Below are positions 44,022-53,457 of a stretch of 64,000 bases of DNA, one piece after another. The translations under genes and the position numbers were made by a program. Position 1 is the first letter of the stretch; each line of letters starts with the position of its first letter. The notes beneath the pieces are model-generated. The model ran no database searches. It was given only the letters and a program-made list of their open reading frames with translations, and had not been told where the DNA came from. This stretch comes from an uncultured Gammaproteobacteria bacterium (lineage in GTDB: Bacteria > Pseudomonadota > Gammaproteobacteria > DRJJ01): NCBI GenBank assembly GCA_947258795.1, contig CAMYJU010000002.1:97928-161927 (forward strand), read 5' to 3'.

Positions 44022-47000
44022 TTTCCAGTTGTCGAGTCACCGCTCTCGGTGATCCGGTTCTTCTGCCCAGCAGGTCATAGGCGGCGGGCACCACAAATAG
44101 GGTGAAAAAGGTACCGGCGATCACACCGGACATAATCACAACGCCTATCACATAACGGGTTTCCGTACCGGCACCGGTCGAGATGATCAGGGGTAAGGAA
44201 CCGACCGCAGTAGTAATACCGGTCATGATAATCGGCCGGAAGCGTACATCGGCCGCCTTGATCAACGCTTCCCTGAATTCATAGCCCTGGTCGCGTAACT
44301 GGTTCGCGAATTCAACGATCAGGATGCCGTTCTTGGCCGACAGGCCGACCAGCATGATCAGCCCGATCTGGCTGTACAGGTTCAGGGTCTGGCCGGTCAG
44401 AAACAGGCCGAACAGGGCCCCGGTCATCGCCAGTGGCACGGTGAGCATGATCACTAACGGATGTATCCAGCTCTCGAACTGTGCAGCCAGTACCAGGAAT
44501 ACGACCAGGACACCCAGTGCGAAAATAAACAACAGTGACTCACTGGCAAACTTGTAGTCACGCGACTGGCCCTTGTAATCAATAACCGCATGGCCGGGCA
44601 GGTTTTCCCTGACCAGGCCCTCGAGATGGGTCAGTGCCTCACCCAGTGAATAACCCTCGACTAGGTTGGCCTGTATGGTGATTGCACGCACGCGGTTGTA
44701 GCGGTTGAGCGTGATCGAATCGGCAAATTCGACCAGGTGCACCAGGTTGGACAACGGTATCAGCTGACCGCTGCGCTCCGAACGCACATGAATGTTCTGG
44801 ATATCTGTTGGCGTACGCTGGCTGTCACGCTCTCCTTCCAGCACGATATAATATTCCTGGCCTTCCTCGATATAGGTGGTGATTCGGCGCGACCCGAGCA
44901 TGGTCTCCAGGGTTCTGCCGATGTTGCTGACGGTCACACCCAGGTCCGCGGCACGATCATAATCAATCACCACTTGTAGCTGCGGTTTGGTTTCCTTGTA
45001 ATCCCAGTCGATGCCCCGGAAACCCGGATTATTGGCATTGATCCTGGACAGTAGCAGATCGCGCCACTGTGCCAGCTCTTCATAGGTACCGCCGCCAATC
45101 ACAAACTGCACCGGTTTCTGGATACGCGCGCCGAAGCCCTGGCGCATGACCGGGAATGCGCGTACACCGGGCAGGTCGCTGAGCCGCTGGCGCACATCTT
45201 TCATGATTTCCCAGGCAGAGCGTCGTGTTCCCCAGTCGCTCAACACTATAATCACAATGCCGGTGTTGAAGATCGCGATATTACCGAAACTGCGTGGTGC
45301 CCTGACCAGCAGGCGGGTCACCTCGCCCTGCTCGACCAGTGGCATCAGGCGATTTTCGGCCTCGTTCATATATTCCTTGATGTATTCATAGGAGGCCCCT
45401 TCGGGCCCGTTGACCAGCACAAAGAACGCGCCACGGTCTTCCTTGGGCGTGTACTCGTCCGGGATATGAGACAGAAACCAGGACGACGCTGCGGCAACAC
45501 CGATAAATACCAGCGCGATGATCCATTTATGGTTCAATGAGGCCTGTAGACCGACATGGTACATGCGCTGAATAAACTGGAAACCGCTATTGACCAGTCG
45601 TATTAACAGGTTGTCTTTTGTGTTTGTGCGCAGCACCTTGGATGCCAGCATCGGTGACAGCGACAGCGCGACGAAACTGGAAAAGGCCACGGCGGCGGCC
45701 ATGGTGACCGCAAATTCCGAAAACAAGCGGCCGATATCGCCCTGCAAAAAGGTGATTGGCACGAATACCGATACCAGCACCACGGTGGTGGCGACTACCG
45801 CAAACCCGACCTGGCGCGTACCCCGGAATGCGGCGACCAGCCGGGTTTCACCAAATTCGTGCATGCGCCGATGGATGTTTTCCAGTACCACGATCGCATC
45901 ATCAACGACCAGGCCGATGGCCAGTACCAGCGCCAACAGGGTCAGCATATTGATCGAATAACCCAGCGCCAGCAACACCAGCGAGGTGGCAATCAGGGAC
46001 ACGGGTACCGACACTGCCGGTACCAGGGTCGCGCGTGCCGAACCCAGGAACAGGTAGATAACCAGTATCACCAGCATGATCGCTATACCCAGGGTCTTGT
46101 AGACCTCCCGAATCGCGCCCTCGATAAACACCGAGGTATCGTAGCTCTGGTTCAGCCGCATTCCCTCGGGCAGGCTTGGGTTCAGGCGTAGCATCTCTGC
46201 CCTGGCGGCACGGGCAACCTCCAGTGTGTTGGCGGTCGATTGCTTGATGATGCCGATGCCGACCATGTGGATACGGTTGCCGCGGAAAAACAGCCGGTCC
46301 TCCTCGGCGGTGCGTTCGATGCGGGCAATATCACCCAGACGGGTCAGATGATTGTCTTCCCCCTTGCTAAGCACCAGGCGGGAAAAATCGGTTTCAGTAC
46401 GAAACTGGCGTTTGATACGAATGGTGAACTGGCGCTCTGCCGAATCGATACTGCCTGCCGGTATCTCGACATTCTCGGAACGCAAGGTCTGTTCAACATC
46501 GGCCACGGTCAGGCCTCGTGCCGCCATTTTGTTGCGATCCAGCCAGATACGCATGGCATAGGACTGGGCCCCGCCGATGCGTACCCGTGCGACCCCGTCC
46601 AGCACCGAGAATCGGTCGACCAGGTAGCGTTCAGCGTAATCGGTCAGAGCCGGTACACTCAGGCGGTCACTATCCAGATTCAGCCACATGATCACATCGT
46701 CATTGCTGTTGACCTTCTGGATATCAGGTGGCTCCGCCTCCTCCGGTAGCAGGCTCAGCACACCGGCGACCCGGTCGCGGATATCATTGGCCGCTGCATC
46801 GACGTTACGGTCGACATTGAATTCCACCGAGATATTGGAACGCCCATCCTCACTGCTGGACTCGATAAAGCGGATACCTTCGATACCGGCGATCCTGTCC
46901 TCGATCACGCGGGTTATACGGCTTTCGACCACGTCGGCCGAGGCGCCGCGATAATTGGTCTCGACCGATACCACCGGCGGGTCGATATTCGGAAATTCAC

Positions 47001-47103
47001 GTAACGGTAGACGGTCAAACGCAACCAGGCCGAATGCGATCAACAGCAATGATAAGACCGCTGCCAGCACAGGCCGCTTGACCGAGATATCGGACAGGAT
47101 CAC
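43969..47103 (-). CDS. RND efflux pump, HAE1 family inner-membrane transporter
   Basis: The 1044-aa protein is full length for the hydrophobe/amphiphile efflux-1 family (AcrB/MexB type). N-terminal SVKRPVLAAVLSLLLIAFG, LVVDDAIVVLENIHRR (proton-relay Asp pair), LSAKNGILIVEFANQLRDQG (relay Lys) and RPIIMTGITTAVGSLPL are all present. It should pump drugs, solvents or other amphiphiles with a periplasmic adaptor and an outer-membrane channel. The adaptor gene overlaps it by 4 nt; no TolC-like gene is adjacent. Confidence 0.95.
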   Translation of the reverse strand: MILSDISVKRPVLAAVLSLLLIAFGLVAFDRLPLREFPNIDPPVVSVETNYRGASADVVESRITRVIEDRIAGIEGIRFIESSSEDGRSNISVEFNVDRNVDAAANDIRDRVAGVLSLLPEEAEPPDIQKVNSNDDVIMWLNLDSDRLSVPALTDYAERYLVDRFSVLDGVARVRIGGAQSYAMRIWLDRNKMAARGLTVADVEQTLRSENVEIPAGSIDSAERQFTIRIKRQFRTETDFSRLVLSKGEDNHLTRLGDIARIERTAEEDRLFFRGNRIHMVGIGIIKQSTANTLEVARAARAEMLRLNPSLPEGMRLNQSYDTSVFIEGAIREVYKTLGIAIMLVILVIYLFLGSARATLVPAVSVPVSLIATSLVLLALGYSINMLTLLALVLAIGLVVDDAIVVLENIHRRMHEFGETRLVAAFRGTRQVGFAVVATTVVLVSVFVPITFLQGDIGRLFSEFAVTMAAAVAFSSFVALSLSPMLASKVLRTNTKDNLLIRLVNSGFQFIQRMYHVGLQASLNHKWIIALVFIGVAAASSWFLSHIPDEYTPKEDRGAFFVLVNGPEGASYEYIKEYMNEAENRLMPLVEQGEVTRLLVRAPRSFGNIAIFNTGIVIIVLSDWGTRRSAWEIMKDVRQRLSDLPGVRAFPVMRQGFGARIQKPVQFVIGGGTYEELAQWRDLLLSRINANNPGFRGIDWDYKETKPQLQVVIDYDRAADLGVTVSNIGRTLETMLGSRRITTYIEEGQEYYIVLEGERDSQRTPTDIQNIHVRSERSGQLIPLSNLVHLVEFADSITLNRYNRVRAITIQANLVEGYSLGEALTHLEGLVRENLPGHAVIDYKGQSRDYKFASESLLFIFALGVLVVFLVLAAQFESWIHPLVIMLTVPLAMTGALFGLFLTGQTLNLYSQIGLIMLVGLSAKNGILIVEFANQLRDQGYEFREALIKAADVRFRPIIMTGITTAVGSLPLIISTGAGTETRYVIGVVIMSGVIAGTFFTLFVVPAAYDLLGRRTGSPRAVTRQLENETRDAGEQSGEPSTRT

Positions 47104-48188
47104 GGCTGCTTACCCTTCTTGCCTTGCTGTTTTAAAATGGTTGCAATATCTACCGTACCGTCATCAATGGCCAGGATGTCGATCGCCTGACCTGTCCGGA
47201 CCTTGCTGTTACCGTGCGTGACCACCTGCTCGCCTGCTTCCAGACCCTGCAGGATTTCCACCAGACCTGGCAGACGCGTGCCTATATTGACCGGTCTTTT
47301 TGCGACACTTTTGCCTTTTCCCCCAGAAACCACGACCATCACAAACTGTTTGTCAGACTGTGGCAGCAAAGCCGATTCCGGAATCAACAGGGCCTGCCTG
47401 GTATTACTGAGCAGGTCTACCTGCATTAGCAAGCCCGGAACGATGGCGCCATCCGGGTTGGGCAGGATAGCCCGTATTTTGATCGAGCGGCTGACCGGGT
47501 CTACCCGGCTGTCGATACTCCTGACCTCACCTGACTGTCGCTGGCTGCCTACCGTGGTCGCGCGGGCCTCGATTTGCATGCCCGGGTTCAGGCCAGGCAG
47601 ATAAATGGCCGGTACACTGAAATCCAGCTTGATCGAGCTGGTGTCATCCAGTGTGGTAATCAGGTCACCGGTTTCGACCAGCGCACCAACGCTGATGTTT
47701 CTCAAACCCACCACCCCGGCGAATGGCGCACGTATGATACGGTCATTGATCCTGGCCTGTATGACGGTGACACTGGCCCTGGCCTGTTGTACCTCCAGTC
47801 GGGCCTTATCCAGTTCGTCAGTCGCGGCCAGTTTGCGTTTTTCGAGTCGTTTTAAACGGTTCAATGCCAGTTCGCGTTCACCGAGGATGGCCCGGGCTCG
47901 CTCCAGACTGGCCTGTTCTTCGGATTGCTCCAGCACGACGAGGAGCTCATTGGCCTGGACAGCCTGACCGTCTTCGAACAGGATTCGGGTCACCTTCTCG
48001 GTCACATTAGCAGTGATCCTGACCGACTCGTTTGCCCGGGCCGTTCCCAGTGCCTCGACACGGTCTGATATCTCACTGACGCGCACCTGTGCAACCACGA
48101 CCTGCCTGGGCTTGGCGGCATAAACGGCTGTGTGACTGGTGGCCAGGGACAACACCGCAAAGATCAGCAAATACAGTGAAATTTTCAT
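47100..48188 (-). CDS. RND efflux periplasmic adaptor (membrane fusion protein)
   Basis: I start at ATG 48188 because the residues after it (MKISLYLLIFAVLSLATSHT) form a signal peptide; a frame from 48236 adds 16 residues without a ribosome site. The 362-aa protein has a biotinyl-lipoyl half (ESVRITANVTEKVTRILFED), a long alpha-hairpin (about residues 85-140 with RARAILGERELALNRLKRLE), the second lipoyl half (IRAPFAGVVGLRNISVGALV) and a beta-barrel. It links the pump to an outer-membrane channel. Confidence 0.92.
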   Translation of the reverse strand: MKISLYLLIFAVLSLATSHTAVYAAKPRQVVVAQVRVSEISDRVEALGTARANESVRITANVTEKVTRILFEDGQAVQANELLVVLEQSEEQASLERARAILGERELALNRLKRLEKRKLAATDELDKARLEVQQARASVTVIQARINDRIIRAPFAGVVGLRNISVGALVETGDLITTLDDTSSIKLDFSVPAIYLPGLNPGMQIEARATTVGSQRQSGEVRSIDSRVDPVSRSIKIRAILPNPDGAIVPGLLMQVDLLSNTRQALLIPESALLPQSDKQFVMVVVSGGKGKSVAKRPVNIGTRLPGLVEILQGLEAGEQVVTHGNSKVRTGQAIDILAIDDGTVDIATILKQQGKKGKQP

Positions 48189-48421
48189 ATATCGATAGCG
48201 CCAGATATTCTTGTTAATCATTATTTTAGACAGCATTCTGCAGATATGTTCAGATGCTAACCGTTGACGTCAGCGCACACAATAGCAGGAGATTTAATCT
48301 GAAAGGAAGAATGGAAATACACACGGCATCGTGCTGAAAACCGCCAGTACTAAATACCCTTTTTAATTATGGCTATGGAATGCTCTAACCAGGCTGTGGA
48401 CTTGTCTGGCGGTTAGTTGTT

Positions 48422-49018
48422 TTATTTTTTCCCCATAGCCCTGTCGCCCCAGATATCCTTCAGGCGGCTGTCTCGTCCACAGTTGAAGCGATAGAATTTG
48501 TAGCGAATCGGGTTGTTCTTGTAATAGTCCTGGTGATAGCTTTCCTTGCCTTTCACCGGATAAAACACAGAGGCATTAAGTATCGGCGTAACCACCTTTT
48601 TATCCGGAAACTGTTTGATCACCTGCTGGCGTGTTTGTTCAGCCAGTTCCCGTTCCTGCTCATTCGCCACAAAAATGGCACTCAGGTAGCTATGCCCCTT
48701 GTCGCAAAACTGGCCCCTGGCATCAAACGGGTCGATATTGACCCAGAAATGGTCCAGTAACTGTGCGTAACTGACCTTACTCGGATCATAGGTGATTTCG
48801 ATTGCCTCATAGTGCCCCTGATGATTGCCCCGGTAAGTCGGATTTTTCACCGTGCCACCGGTAAACCCGGAAACCACATCGGTCACCCCTGTCAGCCTCT
48901 CAAAATCGGATTCCATGCACCAGAAACAGCCACCGGCAAAAACCGCCTTGTCAGCGATAGCCTGGGAGGCAGGGATCAGCAAGCAGACCAGTAGAAGAAT
49001 ACGACTAGTGGATTTCAT
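48422..49018 (-). CDS. msrA: Exported peptide methionine sulfoxide reductase A
   Basis: GAGGTG 5 nt ahead of ATG 49018 sets the start; a longer frame to 49117 has no ribosome site. The 198-aa protein has a signal peptide (MKSTSRILLLVCLLIPASQA) and the MsrA core GGCFWCMESDFERLTGV, with the catalytic Cys of GCFW. Then come FDPFDARGQFCDKGHSYLSA-like segments and HQDYYKNNP. It reduces methionine sulfoxide (S form) in periplasmic proteins. A resolving Cys near the end (FNCG) is present. Confidence 0.92.
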   Translation of the reverse strand: MKSTSRILLLVCLLIPASQAIADKAVFAGGCFWCMESDFERLTGVTDVVSGFTGGTVKNPTYRGNHQGHYEAIEITYDPSKVSYAQLLDHFWVNIDPFDARGQFCDKGHSYLSAIFVANEQERELAEQTRQQVIKQFPDKKVVTPILNASVFYPVKGKESYHQDYYKNNPIRYKFYRFNCGRDSRLKDIWGDRAMGKK

Positions 49019-49129
49019 ACGACACCTCAATACAATCAATTGGCTTGTTATCTTATATCCACAGAATGTCACGGAATTATCACATCTGGACAAAATTCTG
49101 TGCCAGGCAGAGGTCATGCGGGCTGCTGG

Positions 49130-49981
49130 CTAGAACCTGCCGCTGTTATAGTCATCGAATGCCTGGCGTATCTCTTCCGGTGTGTTCATCACAAACGGGC
49201 CACCACGAGCCACCGGTTCGTTGAGCGGCCTTGCAGCCACCAGCAGGAAACGGGCAGCCGCCTGTCCTGCCCTGACACTGATCTCATCACCGTTGCTCAG
49301 GATAGCCAGCTCATCAGTATTGACTGATACCTCTTCTCCCTGGTCATTCAGCAAGCCGGCACTGCCCTCAAACAGGAACACAAACGCGTTATGGTCGCGG
49401 GTCAGGGATTCGGAGAATGACTGACCGGCCGGTACGCTCACGTCCAGGTATAACGGATCGGTTAATGGTTGATGAACCGGCCCGCATGTACCCTGTTGCG
49501 TACATCCTGTGATCACCCTGATAGTCGATCCGTTCTCACGTGTCTCTGTCGGAATCAGGCTGCTGTTAAATTCCTGGTAGAGAGGAGTCGTCATTTTATG
49601 ACTGGCAGGCAGATTGATCCATAGCTGGAAACCGGCCAGCAGCCCGTCCTGCTGCTCGGGCATTTCAGAATGCACGATACCACGTCCGGCCGTCATCCAT
49701 TGGATACCACCCGTTTCGATCACTCCCTCATGACCGGCATTGTCCTGATGACGCATACATCCGTGCAGCAGATAGGTGACGGTTTCGAATCCCCTGTGAG
49801 GATGGGGTGGAAAGCCGGCGATGTAATCATCAGGGTTTTCAGATCGAAATACATCCAGCATTAGGAATGGATCCAGCATATCCAGCTCATGCGATCCTAT
49901 GACACGGGTAAGTTCCACTCCGGCGCCATCAGTGGTTGCCACACCCTTGATAATACGGTTTACATATCGGCTGCCTGCCAT
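49130..49981 (-). CDS. Pirin family bicupin protein
   Basis: ATG 49981 follows GGAG by 7 nt. The 283-aa protein has PHPHRGFETVTYLLHG and a downstream HSE-type ligand, giving the Fe-binding cupin of pirins, plus a C-terminal cupin half ending FVMNTPEEIRQAFDDYNSGRF. Pirins are often quercetinase-like oxygenases or redox regulators. Function here is not deducible. It stands between MsrA and YtoQ. Confidence 0.93.
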   Translation of the reverse strand: MAGSRYVNRIIKGVATTDGAGVELTRVIGSHELDMLDPFLMLDVFRSENPDDYIAGFPPHPHRGFETVTYLLHGCMRHQDNAGHEGVIETGGIQWMTAGRGIVHSEMPEQQDGLLAGFQLWINLPASHKMTTPLYQEFNSSLIPTETRENGSTIRVITGCTQQGTCGPVHQPLTDPLYLDVSVPAGQSFSESLTRDHNAFVFLFEGSAGLLNDQGEEVSVNTDELAILSNGDEISVRAGQAAARFLLVAARPLNEPVARGGPFVMNTPEEIRQAFDDYNSGRF

Positions 49982-50030
49982 ATTCTTCTCCGCTAGCAAA
50001 CCTGAATGACACTGAATAATGATTCAGGTG

Positions 50031-50480
50031 TTAAATTCCTTTGGCGGTCGTCACATATTTCAGTATTTCAACCACCTGTTCCGGTGTCCTGGCCCATGCC
50101 TGGGCTGACCCATCCACCTCCTTTAACGGATGAATAATATCCTCATCATGCAAGGTGATATACGGCTTGCCGAGTGCAGCGCAATAGCCGGCGTCGAATG
50201 CCGCGTTCCATTGCTTGTATTTATCTCCGAAACGCACCACCGCAATATCACACTGCTCGATGAGTGTGGTTGTGCGAATCGCATTGACCTTGGCAGATTT
50301 GTGGTCACGCCAGAAATTGTCTTTTTCTGCTCCCAATACGTCACCTGCTGCATCACTGGCCTCATGGTCGGTGACGGCAGATGTAAATTCGACAGGCAGA
50401 CCGGTCTGTTCAGCACCCTTCATGATCTGCTCACGCCAGTCAGTGTGGATTTCGCCGGATAGATAGATTGTCCAGATCAT
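50031..50480 (-). CDS. ytoQ: YtoQ family protein
   Basis: A 149-aa protein with MIWTIYLSGEIHTDWREQIM at the start, FWRDHKSAKVNAIRTTTLIE and DIAVVRFGDKYKQWNAAFDA. It fits the YtoQ family, relatives of nucleoside 2-deoxyribosyltransferase-like folds. Function is unknown. It follows the hydrolase-thioredoxin fusion by 20 nt. Confidence 0.9.
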   Translation of the reverse strand: MIWTIYLSGEIHTDWREQIMKGAEQTGLPVEFTSAVTDHEASDAAGDVLGAEKDNFWRDHKSAKVNAIRTTTLIEQCDIAVVRFGDKYKQWNAAFDAGYCAALGKPYITLHDEDIIHPLKEVDGSAQAWARTPEQVVEILKYVTTAKGI

Positions 50481-50500
50481 ATTGATTTACCTTGTATAGT

Positions 50501-51757
50501 CTAAAGCAACGATTTAAGTGTCCTGATCAGTTCAGGGTCGTCCCATTCGATAGCTGCATTGACACCATATCTGATTATACCATTTGTATCGATGACGTAA
50601 GTCGATGGAAAAACAATAACTTTGGATTGCTTCGAAAATTCACCTTCCGTGTCGAGCAACACCGGAAACTCGACCTTCACTTCCTGCATGAATTTGCGGA
50701 TTGTTTCCTTTTCCTCAGCGTAGTTAATCGAAATCAGCTCGAATGGTAAACCGCTCATTTTGGCTTTTAACCTGTTTAGGGAAGGTATCTCCTTGACGCA
50801 GGGAGGACACCAGGTGGCCCAGAAATTAACCAGTGTAACTTTTCCTTTAAAATTATCCTTGACGACTGTCTTGCCGTTAACATCCGTTAATCTGATTGGC
50901 AATGGTGTGTTGCCTCCCTTGTAAGCGTTCAGAGTGATATCCAACCCGCTTTTGTTTTTGATGGTGGCCTTAATCGGAACGGGATGCTCTGGCAAGTTGT
51001 GCTTTTCCATAAGCTCGATCACTTTTCTGATGTCACCTGTCATGGTAGACATATTCGACTGCATTTCCTTTGTGGGAGGGTTTGAATAGAACATGCTTAT
51101 CACATCAGGGAGCTTTTTTGCGTATACCGGGTTTCTATGCTGCTGTAAATTCTCCAATAATGTCATGAACTGCCCTGCTGTTGCGCTGTTTTCCGACTGA
51201 AAGATCACTACCGGTACATTGGTGGACGATACAACCGGTACATAGACGGGTGGCAGGCCCAGAGATGGAATGTAGGCATGGGCGTGGGGTGTAAACAGGA
51301 TTGCACCGGTCAAATAGGGTCCGGACTGTTTTTTTGATTGCCATTGATGTATACCACGTAACACACTGATGGAGGCATAGGAGTCTCCCGCAACTGTAAT
51401 TTTCTTGCCAGTGGTTTTATAGGCATGCTTAATAACTGCTGCAACATACTGACCGTCGAGTTTCCTGATTGAACTTGTGCCCAGGGTCATAAACAATGAC
51501 TCGGCTATACTGGTCATCCAAACCTCGATATGTTGCTCGGCAAGTCGGCGCGCCAATACCCGGTGGTTTTCCCGAAAACCATATTCCGGTGCCAGCAACA
51601 ACACTAAATGTTTACCCGATGCCGGGTAACGCTCAATGGCTATTTCCGCATCCTCACTGACTGCTACCGTCAGATCCTCAGCGGCCAGGGAAATATTGGT
51701 AACAGGTGTCAGAATTGCGAGAAATACAGAATACAGATAACAGACAGCTGGTTTCAT
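50501..51757 (-). CDS. Exported alpha/beta hydrolase-TlpA thioredoxin fusion
   Basis: The 418-aa protein has a signal peptide, then an alpha/beta hydrolase-like domain (about 30-240) with GDSYAS as a nucleophile-like motif and LTGAILFTPHAHAYIP. This resembles DUF3530-type proteins. The C-terminal domain (about 280-418) is TlpA/ResA thioredoxin: LVNFWATWCPPCVKEIPSL with CPPC, and FPSTYVIDTNGIIRYG. It could reduce a disulfide or a heme-binding site next to hydrolysis of a partner. I have not seen this fusion described. The start is ATG 51757. Confidence 0.8.
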   Translation of the reverse strand: MKPAVCYLYSVFLAILTPVTNISLAAEDLTVAVSEDAEIAIERYPASGKHLVLLLAPEYGFRENHRVLARRLAEQHIEVWMTSIAESLFMTLGTSSIRKLDGQYVAAVIKHAYKTTGKKITVAGDSYASISVLRGIHQWQSKKQSGPYLTGAILFTPHAHAYIPSLGLPPVYVPVVSSTNVPVVIFQSENSATAGQFMTLLENLQQHRNPVYAKKLPDVISMFYSNPPTKEMQSNMSTMTGDIRKVIELMEKHNLPEHPVPIKATIKNKSGLDITLNAYKGGNTPLPIRLTDVNGKTVVKDNFKGKVTLVNFWATWCPPCVKEIPSLNRLKAKMSGLPFELISINYAEEKETIRKFMQEVKVEFPVLLDTEGEFSKQSKVIVFPSTYVIDTNGIIRYGVNAAIEWDDPELIRTLKSLL

Positions 51758-52033
51758 GCTGGGAAATCCTGTGATTTATTGTCTCCGGGGAAAGAAAACA
51801 TGCTGCATATGATTGGCTTGCCAGAATGCTAGCCAATATCCGAATGTATAGCAAATACGGGGCCTCAGCCTAGCCTGTGACGATTGGTTTTACAGGCCTG
51901 GCTTCATATATAAAGCTAGCTGTCCTCGAAACACATACTGATGATGGTCTCCGCCCGTTGCCAATCCTGCTCCTGACCGGCCTCGTCGGGAGCATGTTTG
52001 ATAGAAAGCAGGTTCGCCTGCCTTTTATTATAG

Positions 52034-52231
52034 TTAGTTTTCCAGTTCAGACAGACAGGCCTGAATGACAGCTACTGGTATGGGCTCCTGATCAGCCTGT
52101 TCAACCCGGATTTCATGCAGCGACAGGCGGGGTTCAATCCTAATATTACAATCCGGTTCCGTGTTGTACTTGTCGATTTCCGGCTCTGCCCCATAATCCA
52201 ATGAGATAAATTCGTAGTTCTTGAACTCCAT
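52034..52231 (-). CDS. Small acidic protein, 65 aa
   Basis: A hydrophilic protein (MEFKNYEFISLDYGAEPEID and onward) with high Asp/Glu content and no signal. It follows another small acidic gene (52295-52471) on the same strand by 63 nt, so the two may be one transcript. No family known. Confidence 0.5.
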   Translation of the reverse strand: MEFKNYEFISLDYGAEPEIDKYNTEPDCNIRIEPRLSLHEIRVEQADQEPIPVAVIQACLSELEN

Positions 52232-52294
52232 CTGTACAGTCCTCGCAAAAAATAAACAGGATGATTGGTACTTCTCGACTAGACGCCTATGGCA

Positions 52295-52471
52295 TTACCT
52301 GCTCCATGGCTCATCCAGCGTGCTGTCCCGGTGTAACATTGTGCTGGTTTCCCTATAGACGGTCTCATCACCTATCTGGCTGGATGAAGTGATGCAACCG
52401 TATGGTTCATAGTCTTCTGACGAGTCCAGAAACAAATCAACAAAGTCGGAATAGTTTATTGAACGACTCAT
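52295..52471 (-). CDS. Small acidic protein, 58 aa
   Basis: ATG 52471 has GAGAGGG about 9 nt upstream. The 58-aa product begins MSRSINYSDFVDLFLDSSED and is acidic and polar, without helices of note. It sits ahead of the 65-aa acidic gene. No family recognised; the ribosome site supports reality. Confidence 0.5.
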   Translation of the reverse strand: MSRSINYSDFVDLFLDSSEDYEPYGCITSSSQIGDETVYRETSTMLHRDSTLDEPWSR

Positions 52472-52714
52472 ACTATCTGCCCTCTCATAAAGTGATCCTG
52501 CTTTAATTCATTACAACATCCGTGCCAGTTCGTATACCTACATTATTAGTAATAATATTATTGTAATAATATCAGTAAGATAAAAACTATTTTTAATGTT
52601 AATTATCTGGGTAATACACATACGGGTGTTGCACCGGTGTGATCCAGAATGGGGAATAGTTATGTAATCGGGACCCAGATCAGTGCATAAATACGGGTGC
52701 TGTTGTTGATAAGA

Positions 52715-52921
52715 CTAGCGTTTGAATAAATTGATTATGATGGTCAGTACAATACTGACGATCAGCATCGACGTGATTGGAATAAACACCTTGCCATGTG
52801 CCTTTTCAATACTGATATCACCGGGCAGCTTTCCAAACCAGTTCAGGGTCCAGGGGGTATAATGTAACAAGGCACCAATGATGAGAAATACAGCGCCGAT
52901 TATCATAAACCACCGAGCCAT
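52715..52921 (-). CDS. DUF2905 small membrane protein
   Basis: A 68-aa protein with two helices: RWFMIIGAVFLIIGALLHYT and SMLIVSIVLTIIINLF, with the conserved WFGKLPGDISIEK between them. This is the DUF2905 pattern. Function unknown. Confidence 0.9.
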   Translation of the reverse strand: MARWFMIIGAVFLIIGALLHYTPWTLNWFGKLPGDISIEKAHGKVFIPITSMLIVSIVLTIIINLFKR

Positions 52922-52962
52922 AAACTCCCCCTGTAGTGATAATAACGCAAAGCCGTTACGGA

Positions 52963-53373
52963 TTAGTTCCTGTTACCCAGTACGGTCAAGACAATATATC
53001 GTTCCTGGCGCGGTCCATCGAACTCACAGAAAAAAATATTCTGCCAGGTAGACAGTCCAGGCTCACCGTCAATAATAGGTATTGACTCAGACGGACCGAC
53101 CAGACCGGATTTGAGGTGGGCGTCACCATTGCCATCCTGTTGATCATGTTGCCAAACGCCTCTTGGTATCAGCTTCTGTAACAGGTGGATAACATCGGCT
53201 TGCACACTCTCGTCCCAGTTTTCCTGTATCATGATGGCGGCTGTCGCACCTTGTGCATAGACCTGTACCAGGCCTTCCCGAACCCCGCTTTCACGGACAA
53301 GCTTCTTGACCAATTCTGTAATATCGATCAGTTCTTCCCGTTTCCTGGTTGTAATGCTAATGATCTGTTGCAT
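52963..53373 (-). CDS. YjbQ/UPF0047 family protein
   Basis: Starting at ATG 53373, the 136-aa protein has TRKREELIDITELVKKLVRE, GLVQVYAQGATAAIMIQE and GTWQNIFFCEFDGPR-like end segments (here LSTWQNIFFCEFDGPRQ). The YjbQ family includes thiamin-phosphate synthase activity in E. coli. The longer frame to 53418 lacks a ribosome site. It lies 41 nt downstream of DUF2905 reading the other way round in the cluster order. Confidence 0.9.
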   Translation of the reverse strand: MQQIISITTRKREELIDITELVKKLVRESGVREGLVQVYAQGATAAIMIQENWDESVQADVIHLLQKLIPRGVWQHDQQDGNGDAHLKSGLVGPSESIPIIDGEPGLSTWQNIFFCEFDGPRQERYIVLTVLGNRN

Positions 53374-53457
53374 GAGATTGACAATACAGCTCCCGTGTAC
53401 GTACCAGAAAATTCTCACTGGGTTACTGAATCCCTTTGATTATTTTGAAGAAGATCT

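Noticed and set aside
51877..52068. Short open frame on the + strand, and an open - strand stretch just below the 65-aa gene (51914-52030)
   Set aside because: Neither has a start codon with a ribosome site or a family match; the - strand stretch reads fairly protein-like but has no start.
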